A stretch of DNA of 42,311 bases from the NCBI GenBank assembly GCA_003278875.1, contig QCCQ01000010.1, positions 1-42,311 of the forward strand. The letters are read 5' to 3'. The notes below the pieces were generated by a model, which was not told the DNA's origin, did no database searches, and saw only the letters and a program-made list of their open reading frames with translations. Each line of letters starts with the position of its first letter. Position 1 is the first letter of the stretch. The stretch is from Prochlorococcus sp. AG-347-L21 (GTDB lineage Bacteria > Cyanobacteriota > Cyanobacteriia > PCC-6307 > Cyanobiaceae). The translations under genes were made by a program, and so were the position numbers. Shown here in pieces: positions 1 through 10,460 of the stretch.

Positions 1-453
1 GAAGCAATTGTCAGTGAACAAGTACAGCTTCCAGAAGCTAAATTTCAATTAAGTCTTGTACAAGTAAGTTGCGGTAATGCATCTAAACCTACAGCAACCA
101 TTACCCTTCTAAACACGGAAGATAATACTGAGAATACCGCTGTATCAATAGGGACTGGGCCTGTTGATGCTGTATGCGAAGCTTTAAATAAATTAGCAAG
201 AGTTCCTAACGAATTAATTGAATTTTCTGTAAAGTCTGTAACAGAGGGTATAGATGCTTTGGGCGAAGTAACAATAAGAATAAGAAGGGATAATAAGATA
301 TACTCTGGTCATTCTGCTGACACCGATGTTGTAGTTGCAGCTGCGAATGCTTACGTTAATGCTTTAAATAGGCTTGTATATTCTCAGAAGAAAAATTCAA
401 TTCATCCGCAGTTTGACAATTTAGAAAATTCTCAGAAAACAATTTCTATCTAA
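1..453 (+). CDS. leuA: 2-isopropylmalate synthase, C-terminal part (5' end outside window)
   Basis: The frame is open from base 1 and ends at TAA 451-453, giving 150 residues that lack the catalytic TIM barrel. What remains matches the LeuA regulatory (leucine-binding, dimerisation) domain, with the patterns [16 protein letters not shown] and the late [22 protein letters not shown]. LeuA condenses acetyl-CoA with 2-oxoisovalerate, the first committed step of leucine synthesis, and leucine inhibits it through this domain. A low-complexity, Asn/Ser/Gln-rich tail of about 25 residues follows the domain. An ATG at 259 is internal, since homologous sequence lies upstream of it. Identification is from family recognition. 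Confidence 0.93.
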   Translation, partial: EAIVSEQVQLPEAKFQLSLVQVSCGNASKPTATITLLNTEDNTENTAVSIGTGPVDAVCEALNKLARVPNELIEFSVKSVTEGIDALGEVTIRIRRDNKIYSGHSADTDVVVAAANAYVNALNRLVYSQKKNSIHPQFDNLENSQKTISI

Positions 454-546
454 TCCTGCGAATTGAATTATTTCTTAGGATTATTACGTAGCATTTAAAT
501 AAGTCTCTTAATACTGTAGATTGATCTAACAGCTAAAGCAGTAATA

Positions 547-939
547 ATGAGAGAAAGGTTACTAGGATATTGGGCACTTTCGTGGGTTGGGTTAATCAGC
601 AATATTATTGCACTTCCAATAATCGCATTAATAGTAAGTTATGGGCCTCCACTAAAAGTTGCGAATATAACTCTTGCCATAAGTCTTGGTTGGCCCGCTG
701 CGATCGTTGGAATAGTTTCTTCAGCGGCTCTTTTAGCAGAGAGAAAATGGGGAGTGACTTTAACTTTAGTATCTCTATCAATGGTAATTTCGGGGATGGC
801 TCCTTATTCCGTGGTGAGGCTCATAACCCTTCGAGACATATTTGGTATTGGAGGATTTACTCTTTTAATCACATTATTAAGTACTTTAGCTCTTCTATAT
901 TGGTGCAATCCAAAGCATCGAAGAAGTATTAGGCTATAA
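547..939 (+). CDS. Small conserved membrane protein, function unknown
   Basis: A 130-residue hydrophobic protein with four likely membrane helices at about residues 9-31, 42-63, 68-88 and 99-119, and a short basic C-terminal tail. I see no catalytic motif and do not recognise a characterised family. It starts 93 bp after leuA and converges on the HD phosphohydrolase gene with an 8-bp gap. A second open frame of about 120 codons overlaps it (570-932), but its composition (Ser/Asn/Trp-rich) is unlike a protein. The hydrophobic frame is the better candidate. Confidence 0.7.
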   Translation: MRERLLGYWALSWVGLISNIIALPIIALIVSYGPPLKVANITLAISLGWPAAIVGIVSSAALLAERKWGVTLTLVSLSMVISGMAPYSVVRLITLRDIFGIGGFTLLITLLSTLALLYWCNPKHRRSIRL

Positions 940-947
940 ATTTAAAA

Positions 948-2420
948 TCAAGAAAAAGTATTATTTTTGCTGGTGGGGTACTGAATCCTTCTATGTCTAA
1001 TTCTTTTCCATACGTTCAAGAATGCCCTTTTAATTAAAAATATTTCTCCTCTCGATAAATTACTATCATTCAATTGGCCATCTTTTTGACGTGAGTAGAT
1101 AATTTTAGATATTGTTTCCAAAGCTTCTTGATCAGAGGCCATAATATTCATAGCTCTTAGTGCTGCTTCACATCCATCAGCAAGCATTAAAATAGCTGTT
1201 TCTTTTGACTGCGGAACAGGTCCATTGTATCTAAAATCATTTTCATTAATCTTGATTTTTTTTTCTTTAGCCTTGTGAAAAAAATATCCCATTTTTAGAG
1301 TGCCTTGATGTTCTGGGATAAAATTTGCTATTTGCTTAGGTAGTCTATTTTTTCTTGCGTACTTTAATCCTTCATCAACATGCGCCTGTAAGACCTCTGC
1401 GCTTCTAATAGGATCATCTATTTCGTCATGAGGATTGTTCGTGCCATCCTGATTTTCAATAAACCAATTTGGGGCATGTAATTTACCGACATCATGATAT
1501 AACGCTCCTGTTTTAATTAGATCTATATCACCCCCAATCATTCTTGTTGCTTCCTCAGCTAAACCACATATCAGTAAGGTGTGTTCAAAAGTACCAGGAG
1601 CTTCGAGAGACAATCTTCTAATAAGAGGTTTCTCTTTATCCGCCAATTCGAGTAATCTTGCTTTGGTTAATAGTCCAAATATCGATTCAAAAATAGGTAT
1701 AAATAAAATTGTAAAAAGCAATACTATTGCTAATAACAAGGAATCTGAAAATAAATCGCCGTTAGCAAAAACAAATTCTTGTTTATCAACAAGAAATATT
1801 TTATCTTTACCAATCAATATCCATTGACTCAAGAACGACCCGATTGGAACAAAAATTGATAGTTGAAGTAACTGAGCTCTATTTCTTATTCTTCCTCCAA
1901 GTAAAGATACTACTGAAGCGCAAACTAATAAAATAAAAAATAAATTGCTATTTACAGCAACTTCTGGTTCAGGCCAACTAATACTTGCTATTGATACCCA
2001 AACTAATGCCGTTATGCTTCCCATTCCTTGAGATATTATTAATGCCGGTGGAATTATCAAAGATAATGGACTTATGTTTGAAGCCAAGACTAATTTCAAA
2101 GCCTGTACTGCCAAAAGAAGTGTTACGATTAAGATAATTTGTCTTGAAGAAATTGTAGGATTTTCTTTTTTTGATACTAAAATCAAAATCCAAGAACTAA
2201 CATATGCTTCAGTAAAGGTCAAAAGCCAAGAAAAAATATTTGAGATATTTAAAGGGGAAATAAGAAGTAATTTATAAGAAGAAATTATTGAAATTAAAAT
2301 GCATATTAAAAAAATTATTAGATTATCAACTTTTGAAATTTTAATTGGTTGTTTTATTGGAACTTGACTCCTCTTCCACAAATAAAACAATTTTTTTAAG
2401 GTAGATGTAATGTTTTGCAC
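948..2420 (-). CDS. Membrane-bound HD-domain phosphohydrolase, PgpH-like (probable c-di-AMP phosphodiesterase)
   Basis: A 490-residue protein with about seven membrane helices between residues 33 and 248, followed by a cytoplasmic HD domain. The metal-binding set is visible: His280 in TFEHTLL, the HD pair 309-310 in ALYHDVGKL, His347, His371 in PEHQG and Asp415 in MLADGCEAA. This is the 7TM-HD architecture of PgpH, whose characterised members hydrolyse c-di-AMP to pApA. Full-length PgpH proteins carry a large extracellular domain between the first and second helices. Here that loop is only about 8 residues, so the sensor part is missing. A CdaA-type cyclase lies at 27,433-28,341, which supports a role in c-di-AMP turnover. 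The gene is divergent from folD. The substrate is inferred, not shown. Confidence 0.85.
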   Translation of the reverse strand: MQNITSTLKKLFYLWKRSQVPIKQPIKISKVDNLIIFLICILISIISSYKLLLISPLNISNIFSWLLTFTEAYVSSWILILVSKKENPTISSRQIILIVTLLLAVQALKLVLASNISPLSLIIPPALIISQGMGSITALVWVSIASISWPEPEVAVNSNLFFILLVCASVVSLLGGRIRNRAQLLQLSIFVPIGSFLSQWILIGKDKIFLVDKQEFVFANGDLFSDSLLLAIVLLFTILFIPIFESIFGLLTKARLLELADKEKPLIRRLSLEAPGTFEHTLLICGLAEEATRMIGGDIDLIKTGALYHDVGKLHAPNWFIENQDGTNNPHDEIDDPIRSAEVLQAHVDEGLKYARKNRLPKQIANFIPEHQGTLKMGYFFHKAKEKKIKINENDFRYNGPVPQSKETAILMLADGCEAALRAMNIMASDQEALETISKIIYSRQKDGQLNDSNLSRGEIFLIKRAFLNVWKRIRHRRIQYPTSKNNTFS

Positions 2421-2476
2421 AGAATATGATTAAATCTATTTGATTAATTTAAAATTATAGGCATCCTAGATGTAAA

Positions 2477-2484
2477 AAGGAGAT
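2477..2484 (+). promoter_or_regulatory. Strong Shine-Dalgarno sequence of folD
   Basis: AAGGAGAT matches the anti-Shine-Dalgarno sequence almost perfectly and ends 10 nt before the ATG at 2495. Most genes in this window lack such a clear site, so it stands out. It fixes the folD start. Confidence 0.7.
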
Positions 2485-2494
2485 GTTTTTCTAA

Positions 2495-3391
2495 ATGTCA
2501 TTAAAATTAGACGGTAAAAAATTATCTCTTGAAATTGAAGAGAGATTAAATGAATATATTTCTAGTAACAAAGAGATTGCAAAAAGAGCTCCTGGTTTAG
2601 CTGTAATAAGAATAGGAGAAGACCCAGCAAGTGGTGTTTACGTTAATAATAAGAAAAAAGCATGTTCAAGGGTCGGAATTCAAAGCTTCATCTTTCATTT
2701 AAAAGATAATGTAGCGCAAAAAGAAGTTGAACAACTAATAAACAAACTAAATTTAGACAAGAATATTGATGGAATGTTGCTACAACTTCCCATCCCAAGT
2801 AAGTTTGATGAGCAAAAACTGATCAGCCATATTAATCCAAGCAAAGATGTAGATGGATTAAATGAGATAAACATCGGGAAATTAGTGAAAAATGAGCCTG
2901 CGATGAGATCATGTACACCAGCAGGAATTATTAATTTATTAAGGTCCCAAAATATTAAAATTGAAGGAAAGAAAATTGTTGTTATTGGAAGAAGTTTGCT
3001 TGTTGGGAAACCCCTATCGCTTATGTTGTTGAATCTAAATGGCACGGTAACAATGACTCATTCAAAAACATTAAATTTGAATGAAGTCTGTAGAGAAGCC
3101 GACATACTAATTGCGGCTGCAGGAAAACCCAATCTTATAGATTCTAGTTTTGTGAAAGAAGGAGCAGTAATTATTGATGTTGGAATACATAGATTAAAAA
3201 GTTCCAATAGAAATCAAACCAGATTATGTGGCGATGTATTATTAGAAGATGTCATTTCTAAAGTATTTGCATACACACCTGTACCAGGAGGGGTTGGACC
3301 AATGACAGTAACAATGTTACTTGTAAATACTATTTTTAGCTGGCAAAAACAATTTGGTTTATCATCAAATCTTAATGATCTTTTGCCATAA
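2495..3391 (+). CDS. folD: Bifunctional methylenetetrahydrofolate dehydrogenase / cyclohydrolase
   Basis: A 298-residue protein of the usual FolD length. It interconverts 5,10-methylene-, methenyl- and 10-formyl-tetrahydrofolate in the cytoplasm, with NADP as cofactor. Visible signatures are [10 protein letters not shown] with the catalytic Lys at about 53, MLLQLPIP at 94-101, KDVDG at 117-121, the cofactor motif GRSLLVGKP at 165-173, and [10 protein letters not shown] near the C terminus. It is the first gene of a plus-strand run with the prenyl diphosphate synthase (36-bp gap) and the divergent PAP2-family gene. Confidence 0.97.
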   Translation: MSLKLDGKKLSLEIEERLNEYISSNKEIAKRAPGLAVIRIGEDPASGVYVNNKKKACSRVGIQSFIFHLKDNVAQKEVEQLINKLNLDKNIDGMLLQLPIPSKFDEQKLISHINPSKDVDGLNEINIGKLVKNEPAMRSCTPAGIINLLRSQNIKIEGKKIVVIGRSLLVGKPLSLMLLNLNGTVTMTHSKTLNLNEVCREADILIAAAGKPNLIDSSFVKEGAVIIDVGIHRLKSSNRNQTRLCGDVLLEDVISKVFAYTPVPGGVGPMTVTMLLVNTIFSWQKQFGLSSNLNDLLP

Positions 3392-3427
3392 ACTTCAAGA
3401 TGAAAATTTTTTTACTAAAGGGATAAA

Positions 3428-4330
3428 ATGACTGAAGTTATAAATAGCATTTCTGATTTTGAAAAATATCTTAAACACACAAAAAAGGTTGTAGAAGAAG
3501 CACTTGATTTTTCCTTGGGCCCTGAGAATCCACAAATATTAAGAGAATCGATGAGATATTCCCTTTTAGCTGGAGGGAAAAGAATACGTCCAATTTTATG
3601 TTTAGCATCTTGCTCACTTGCTGGAGGAGAGCCCTCTCTTGCCGTTCCTACTGCAGTAGCGATAGAAATGATCCATACAATGTCCTTGATTCATGATGAT
3701 CTTCCCGCAATGGATAATGATGACTTGAGGAGAGGTAGGCCAACGAATCATAAAGTATATGGAGATGCAATAGCTATTCTTGCAGGCGATGCTTTATTAA
3801 CTAGGGCATTTGAAATGGTCTCTTTAAGAAGCCCTGGAGTAGATCCAACTAGATTATTAAAAGTAATTGGCGAATTATCCTTAGTCGCAGGTGCACCAGG
3901 TCTAGTCGGGGGACAAGTTGTTGATTTAGAATGCGAAGGCAAAGAAGTTGACATTGATACTCTCGAATATATTCATCTTCATAAAACTGGGGCTTTATTA
4001 AAGGCTTGTGTAAGAACAGGCGCGATGATCGCAGGCGCTAACGAAAAACTTTTACAAGCTCTAACAACATATGCAGAAGGAGTTGGTTTGGCCTTCCAAA
4101 TAATAGACGATATTCTTGATTTAACTTCAAGTAGTGAGAAGCTTGGTAAAACAGCTGGTAAAGATCTTTTAGCCGACAAAACTACTTACCCTAAATTACT
4201 TGGAATGGAGGAGTCAAAGAAAAGAGCATTTGATTTAGTTGAAAAAGCAAAAAAAGCAGTTGAACCTTGGGGGGCAGATGCAAAGCATTTAATATCATTA
4301 GCCGACTTTATTACAAACAGAGACAGATAA
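3428..4330 (+). CDS. crtE: Polyprenyl (geranylgeranyl/farnesyl) diphosphate synthase
   Basis: A 300-residue trans-prenyltransferase. The first Asp-rich motif is [10 protein letters not shown] at 90-99, followed by RRGRPTNHK; the second, DDILD, is near residue 227. GGKRIRP at 49-55 binds isopentenyl diphosphate. In cyanobacteria the single short-chain enzyme of this type makes geranylgeranyl diphosphate for carotenoids, chlorophyll phytyl tails and quinones. Chain length cannot be fixed by eye, so an IspA-like farnesyl product is possible. Its ATG follows the purine-rich AAAGGGATAAA. It lies 13 bp upstream of a phosphatase-like membrane gene. Confidence 0.92.
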   Translation: MTEVINSISDFEKYLKHTKKVVEEALDFSLGPENPQILRESMRYSLLAGGKRIRPILCLASCSLAGGEPSLAVPTAVAIEMIHTMSLIHDDLPAMDNDDLRRGRPTNHKVYGDAIAILAGDALLTRAFEMVSLRSPGVDPTRLLKVIGELSLVAGAPGLVGGQVVDLECEGKEVDIDTLEYIHLHKTGALLKACVRTGAMIAGANEKLLQALTTYAEGVGLAFQIIDDILDLTSSSEKLGKTAGKDLLADKTTYPKLLGMEESKKRAFDLVEKAKKAVEPWGADAKHLISLADFITNRDR

Positions 4331-4343
4331 ATAGTTTTAATTC

Positions 4344-4823
4344 ATGTCTGATTTTTTTACCTTTTTTAATAATTCAGTTCTTTTCTGGAGCTTATTATCC
4401 TGTTTATTAGCTCAATTTTTAAAAATTGTATTCAATTTCTTTTCATCTGGAGAGATCAGGTTTGGAATTATGTTCGAGACTGGTGGTATGCCTTCGAGCC
4501 ATTCGGCCTTAATAACTGGTGCTGCATCTGGTATAGGTTATGAATTGGGATTTGATAGCTCGATATTCGCGTTATCAGTCGCTGTAGCACTAATAATTAT
4601 GTATGACGCTAGTGGTGTTAGAAAATCAGCTGGGATTCAAGCTGCAGAAATCAACAAACTATCAAAAAAACTAGACCCTAAATCTGAATTATTTTTAAAA
4701 GAAACCCTGGGCCATACAAAAATTGAGGTTATAGTGGGTAGTTTTTTAGGACCGTTAATTACTCTGCCTGGAATGTTTTTTTTAGGTTCTCCTCTAAAAA
4801 TATTTTATTTGATAATAAATTAA
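4344..4823 (+). CDS. Divergent PAP2 family (DUF212/COG1963) membrane protein
   Basis: A 159-residue protein with hydrophobic segments at about 9-33, 52-66, 74-88 and 128-148. It carries the family hallmarks GGMPSSHSA at 47-55, DASGVR at 88-93 and LGHT at 122-125. The PSSHSA block resembles the phosphate-binding motif of PAP2 acid phosphatases and haloperoxidases, so a lipid or prenyl phosphate substrate is plausible but untested. It follows the prenyl diphosphate synthase by 13 bp and is probably co-transcribed. Its TAA overlaps the convergent cobB stop within one shared TTAA. Confidence 0.85.
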   Translation: MSDFFTFFNNSVLFWSLLSCLLAQFLKIVFNFFSSGEIRFGIMFETGGMPSSHSALITGAASGIGYELGFDSSIFALSVAVALIIMYDASGVRKSAGIQAAEINKLSKKLDPKSELFLKETLGHTKIEVIVGSFLGPLITLPGMFFLGSPLKIFYLIIN

Positions 4824-6211
4824 GAATCCTTTGAAAAAGTAATTTGGGTTGCACCTATAAAGTTTTTTGCTACTTCTGGAGAACTGGGCAAATGTAAGTG
4901 AATCCAACTTGCATGTAATTGTTCATCAAAATATCCTTCATGTTTGTATTCAGTTTCCCAAGATCTAATTTTCCATGGGGAAGATATTTTCTTCTGATGA
5001 TCCGCTTTTAATAAATCAATTTCAGAGAAACTATTTTCAGTTTCCCAATAATGAAATTCATGTCCTCTAATTAATTGATTTTGTTTGATGATCGGCGTAT
5101 CTTTTAATCCCTCAATGTATCTATAACCTACTGTAAGCTTACTTTTCTTAGAACTAAAAGGCAGGATACCACTCATTCTATGATTATTTCCATTTTCATC
5201 TTTTATAAAGTCTCCTAAAATCATCATTCCTCCGCACTCTGCATATATAAATCCATTTTTGCGGAATTCCCTTAACGAATTTAAGCTTTTTTTAGAGTTA
5301 CTTATATGATCAGCATATTTTTCAGGGAATCCCCCAGGAATAATTAAAGAAGAAGCCTCATTTGGTATTTCTTCATCTTTATAAATACTCCACGAAATCA
5401 ATGGGATTCCTATTTCACTCAAAAACTCCCTAGTTTCAGGGTATTGAAAATGAAAGATTTTATCTTCTGCAATTGCGATAGGTCTACAACTATCTATTTT
5501 AAAATCTTCAAAACATAAAGATTTCAATACTCTCTTTTGCGGAGATTTCAGGAATTTAATAAGAGAAGATACATCTAGATTTCTTTCGGCGAAATTTGCA
5601 AAATATTCAACATCAATTTCTTTATCATTATCCAATGGAGATATCAAACCTAAATTAGCTTTGTTCAAAGTTATTTTTGAATCAGATGGTAAAAAACCAA
5701 GAATTTCGATATCTTCATTTTTAAAAACTTCTTCTATTAATTTTTTATGTCTATCTGAATTAACGTTGTTAAATATAATTCCTGATATGGACAATTCACT
5801 ATCGAAATCTCTAAAACCTCTAACAGTTGCCAAAAGGGAAGCTACTTGACCTTTAGCATTAAGAATAAAAATTACTGGAGCATTTAGAAGTTTAGAGATA
5901 TTTGCTGTGCTTGAATAAGTTGTCGAACCTAACCCATCAAATAGACCCATCGCGCCTTCAATTAATGAGAATTCATATTTCAATGAATGTTTAAAAAAGC
6001 TTTCTTGAACCCATTGCTCACCACTTAAAAAAATATCTAAATTCCTACAAATAGGTTGACCAATTGAACTAAGTTGTTGTTGATCAAGATAATCTGGGCC
6101 AACCTTGAAAGTTTGTATTTTTATACCTTTTGAGAAAGCCCAACAAGATATCAAAAGAGATAATGTAGTTTTCCCACTATCACTTGAAGGAGAAGATATT
6201 ACACAAGGCAT
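4820..6211 (-). CDS. cobB: Cobyrinic acid a,c-diamide synthase
   Basis: A 463-residue protein (CobB/CbiA family) that amidates the a and c side chains of cobyrinic acid using glutamine and ATP in corrin synthesis. The N-terminal half is a dethiobiotin-synthetase-like P-loop domain (SSDSGKTT at 9-16, KVGPDYLD at 36-43, GAMGLFDG at 86-93). The C-terminal half is a type 1 glutamine amidotransferase with GGFPEKYA at 293-300 and the nucleophile Cys326 in YAECGGMM. The catalytic His is probably in the late WIHLHLPS segment. The gene starts 3 nt after opcA, so it reads as the last gene of zwf-opcA-cobB, though the metabolic link is not obvious. Confidence 0.95.
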   Translation of the reverse strand: MPCVISSPSSDSGKTTLSLLISCWAFSKGIKIQTFKVGPDYLDQQQLSSIGQPICRNLDIFLSGEQWVQESFFKHSLKYEFSLIEGAMGLFDGLGSTTYSSTANISKLLNAPVIFILNAKGQVASLLATVRGFRDFDSELSISGIIFNNVNSDRHKKLIEEVFKNEDIEILGFLPSDSKITLNKANLGLISPLDNDKEIDVEYFANFAERNLDVSSLIKFLKSPQKRVLKSLCFEDFKIDSCRPIAIAEDKIFHFQYPETREFLSEIGIPLISWSIYKDEEIPNEASSLIIPGGFPEKYADHISNSKKSLNSLREFRKNGFIYAECGGMMILGDFIKDENGNNHRMSGILPFSSKKSKLTVGYRYIEGLKDTPIIKQNQLIRGHEFHYWETENSFSEIDLLKADHQKKISSPWKIRSWETEYKHEGYFDEQLHASWIHLHLPSSPEVAKNFIGATQITFSKDS

Positions 6212-6214
6212 TTA

Positions 6215-7516
6215 TTAGTTATTAAAACCATTAAATATTTGAAGAGCTATTTTAATAGAATTTTCAAAAAGAGGACTTGTATTACCTCTACTACTTCCTA
6301 ATAATTTACTAACATCATACTCTGATGTAGAAAAAGAATTTGGAACAACTTGTTCTATTAATTCCATATTAGCCATTCCCCCTGCTTCAAGTCTCATACA
6401 TTCCACTGATTCACAGCCAAGTATTACGCAAGTGTTATTTTTTTGAACCTCACTAATTTTTGAAATCAACCTCAATCCAATAACTTGTCCTAGATGAATA
6501 CTTGGATTTCCCAAAGATAAGGGATTAATTGAGGCAGAAATTATTTCGCCATTAATTCTTTCAAACTCTATTTTTATTGATTCTGTATCCCTTTCAACAC
6601 TTAGAAAAGACCAACCAAGTTTATCGCTAATCCATGAAATCAAAAACAACGCTTGAATGATATGATCTCCTGCGATATCAATATCAATATCAGTAATGTG
6701 ATCTAAAATTGGTCTTCTCGAAGGCGGATCAAAAATCATTGCCAATGATTCCCTCCAATTTTTTAACCTAACCCAATTCAAATCATTAATAGCTTTATTT
6801 GAATTATTCAATTTATCTAAAACTTTTAAACAACTGTTAGGCGATCCAAGAGCAGTATCAATTATTATTCTTAGACCATGATTAGTAAAATATTCGAAAA
6901 TTTCGAGTGATTCATCTAAGCTTCCATTCCACCACAACCAAGAAGGCAATTCATCAATAGATAATTCATCAATTATTTTTAATCCTTTATGTGATATTGA
7001 GGCTGAGTCTCCCCTAATAACAACTAAATCCCCACATATAGGTTGCATAGCTGGTGTATCACTTAATGGACAGTAAGCGGATACAAATGTTTTGATATCT
7101 GAATTTTCATCTAATGTTGGCGCTAGAGTTATTAATCTTCTTGGATTTAATGTACTTATTGATGATTCAAAAAATTGTCCTCTAAAGTCTTCAAAGTCTT
7201 TATTAGATAAATTTTCCTTCAACAAATTCAATAATTCTTTACTATTAAGGGAAGTAGTGAGAGGAAGTCCTTGATCTAATATAAATTTTTTAGCAACTTC
7301 AATTATCTCTGGACTTAAATTTCCTGTAATTGGTCCACTTACTAATCCCTTTTGAACCAAACATTGTTCAAGCCAAGCAGGCTGCCAGACCATTAATGTA
7401 AAAGTATTAGCTCCAGTATTGTATTTATCTTCTGAAATCCATAACTTGTTAAGGTAATTAGAAATTTCCTGATAAGGCAGCTCTAATGGAGTTTGGAGTG
7501 TTAGTTGTGGTTTCAT
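6215..7516 (-). CDS. opcA: Glucose-6-phosphate dehydrogenase assembly/activator protein OpcA
   Basis: A 433-residue protein of the OpcA family, which in cyanobacteria binds glucose-6-phosphate dehydrogenase and allosterically activates it under thioredoxin control. Recognisable parts are the N-terminal TLMVWQPAWLEQ and the central LSIDELPSWLWWNGSLDE and DPPSRRPILDHI. Position is strong support: it begins 2 nt after the zwf stop on the same strand, the standard cyanobacterial arrangement. Several Cys residues are present (for example in SAYCPLSD, ILGCESVECM), but I cannot tell which are regulatory. Confidence 0.94.
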   Translation of the reverse strand: MKPQLTLQTPLELPYQEISNYLNKLWISEDKYNTGANTFTLMVWQPAWLEQCLVQKGLVSGPITGNLSPEIIEVAKKFILDQGLPLTTSLNSKELLNLLKENLSNKDFEDFRGQFFESSISTLNPRRLITLAPTLDENSDIKTFVSAYCPLSDTPAMQPICGDLVVIRGDSASISHKGLKIIDELSIDELPSWLWWNGSLDESLEIFEYFTNHGLRIIIDTALGSPNSCLKVLDKLNNSNKAINDLNWVRLKNWRESLAMIFDPPSRRPILDHITDIDIDIAGDHIIQALFLISWISDKLGWSFLSVERDTESIKIEFERINGEIISASINPLSLGNPSIHLGQVIGLRLISKISEVQKNNTCVILGCESVECMRLEAGGMANMELIEQVVPNSFSTSEYDVSKLLGSSRGNTSPLFENSIKIALQIFNGFNN

Positions 7517-7518
7517 TT

Positions 7519-9042
7519 CTAAGGTCTACGCCAGAAAATATTATCTTTTGAAAGTAATTGATCAGACTCAGGAGGTCCCCAAGTCATAGATTCATAATTG
7601 TAAATAGGTAACTTCCAAGGAGAATTATCCATCAATTCTATTAATGGCGTATAAAGTTTCCATGCTGCTTCTACTTCATCACTTCTAGTAAATAAGGTGG
7701 GATCAGCAAGCATTGAATCAGCTAATAATCTTACATAACCTTCATCTGAGGGTTCTCCAAATGATTCATCATAAGAAAACTCCATCTCAACAGGTCTCGA
7801 TTTCATTCCAGAACCAGGAGATTTTACCTCAAATTTGAAAGTAGCACCTTCATTTGGCTGAATTCTTAGGATAAGTTGATTTGGAGCAGGATTTATTATT
7901 GTTGATTCAAATAAATGTACAGGAACGTCTTTAAAAGTCAAGACTATTTCTCCAAGTCTTTTGGGAAGTCTTTTCCCTGTTCTCAAATAAAAAGGAACCC
8001 CTTGCCAACGCCAGTTATCAACGAAAACTTTCGTCGCAATATAAGTTTCTGTTGTGCTATTGCTATTAACACCATCTTCCTGCCTATATCCTTTGAGACG
8101 ATTTGAAATATTTCCTCCCTCTCCATATTGACCTCTTATGCAACAATTCCACGGTTCATTTTCGTCAGCAAGTTTTGAAGCTTGTAGAACCTTAGCTTTT
8201 TCATTTCTTATTGCTTCTGGTTCAAACTTTCCCGGAGGTTCCATAGCAGTAACAGCAAGCATTTGAGTCATATGATTTTGAAGCATATCCCTTAAAGCAC
8301 CAGAGCTTTCGTAATAACCTGCTCTATCTTCAACACCCACTGTTTCAGATGAAGTAATTTGAACACTAGATATATAATTTCTGTTCCAGATAGGCTCAAA
8401 AATAGTGTTAGCAAACCTCAAAACAAGAATATTTTGAACTGTCTCTTTACCTAAATAATGATCAATCCTATATATTTGACTTTCTTCAGCACAACTTTGA
8501 ACTATCTTATTCAATTTTTTTGCACTTGAATAATCACTTCCAAAAGGTTTTTCAATCACTAAACGACTTTTCTTAGGGTCATCTAAAAGGCCAGCCGCTT
8601 TAAGAGCTTTACATCCACTTGCATAGAAATTCGGGGATACTGATAAATAAAATGTTCTATTCCCATGAGTAGCTTGCGTTTTATCAATTTCATTTAATCT
8701 TTTAGAAAGCCTTACGACATGATCACTTTGTTGTAAGTCAACTGGTTCATAGAAAAGATAACTAGAAAATTGTTCCCACTCCCTTTCTTTACCTGATATT
8801 TGATTGCATAGCTTTACTTTCATCTTTTCTCTAAACTCATTATCAGTCCAAGGTCTTCTCGCACAACCAACTATTCCAAACTCGCTAGGAATTCTTCTTT
8901 GCAAATAGAGTTCAAATAAGGCTGGTATTAATTTTCTATGAGTAAGATCCCCACTAGCACCAAAAATTACTAAGCATTGCGGAGATACAACTCTTTCCTG
9001 CCGTAAACCTAGTCTTAGAGGATTACTTAAAGTTGAAGGCAT
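7519..9042 (-). CDS. zwf: Glucose-6-phosphate 1-dehydrogenase
   Basis: A 507-residue enzyme of full family length that oxidises glucose-6-phosphate to 6-phosphogluconolactone with NADP, the entry step of the oxidative pentose phosphate pathway used mainly in the dark. The coenzyme fingerprint is GASGDL at 28-33 followed by RKLIPAL. EKPFG is at 164-168 and the active-site block RIDHYLGKE at 192-200. First gene of a tight minus-strand operon with opcA and cobB. The 110 bp upstream separate it from petH, which points the same way, and I see no convincing promoter there by eye. Confidence 0.97.
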   Translation of the reverse strand: MPSTLSNPLRLGLRQERVVSPQCLVIFGASGDLTHRKLIPALFELYLQRRIPSEFGIVGCARRPWTDNEFREKMKVKLCNQISGKEREWEQFSSYLFYEPVDLQQSDHVVRLSKRLNEIDKTQATHGNRTFYLSVSPNFYASGCKALKAAGLLDDPKKSRLVIEKPFGSDYSSAKKLNKIVQSCAEESQIYRIDHYLGKETVQNILVLRFANTIFEPIWNRNYISSVQITSSETVGVEDRAGYYESSGALRDMLQNHMTQMLAVTAMEPPGKFEPEAIRNEKAKVLQASKLADENEPWNCCIRGQYGEGGNISNRLKGYRQEDGVNSNSTTETYIATKVFVDNWRWQGVPFYLRTGKRLPKRLGEIVLTFKDVPVHLFESTIINPAPNQLILRIQPNEGATFKFEVKSPGSGMKSRPVEMEFSYDESFGEPSDEGYVRLLADSMLADPTLFTRSDEVEAAWKLYTPLIELMDNSPWKLPIYNYESMTWGPPESDQLLSKDNIFWRRP

Positions 9043-9152
9043 ATTTTTAGTGTTCTTTTTTTAAAATCCTCTTTTTTTCTAAAATTAGCTACATATTGTG
9101 TCTAAACCAAAAAGTATTTAGTGAGTGAAATTGAAATCTAATTATCAAATAT

Positions 9153-10304
<1,152 letters not shown>

Positions 10305-10309
10305 TTATC

Positions 10310-10339
10310 AATTTGTAGTTTAATTTGTAGTGAATTCAC
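10310..10339 (-). promoter_or_regulatory. Direct repeat plus palindrome upstream of petH
   Basis: AATTTGTAGT occurs twice with a 12-bp period (10,310-10,319 and 10,322-10,331). The second copy runs into the 10-bp palindrome GTGAATTCAC (10,330-10,339). The cluster lies 30-60 bp upstream of the petH ATG, where a promoter or operator would be expected. It does not fit the NtcA consensus GTA-N8-TAC. Function is unproven, and repeats of this size can occur by chance in AT-rich DNA. Confidence 0.3.
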
Positions 10340-10460
10340 AAAAATGGTTACGTTTTGAGATCGGAATAAATAGAAGAAATTATTTTTTTTTTCAGTTTTT
10401 GTTGTTTTTATCAGTATAGTTACACAGAAATAATTTTTTATTTGGTTAAAAAATTCATTT

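Noticed and set aside
570..932. A 120-codon plus-strand frame overlapping the small membrane protein gene at 547-939
   Set aside because: Composition is rich in Ser, Asn and Trp with no hydrophobic pattern or motif; the other frame encodes a convincing four-helix membrane protein.
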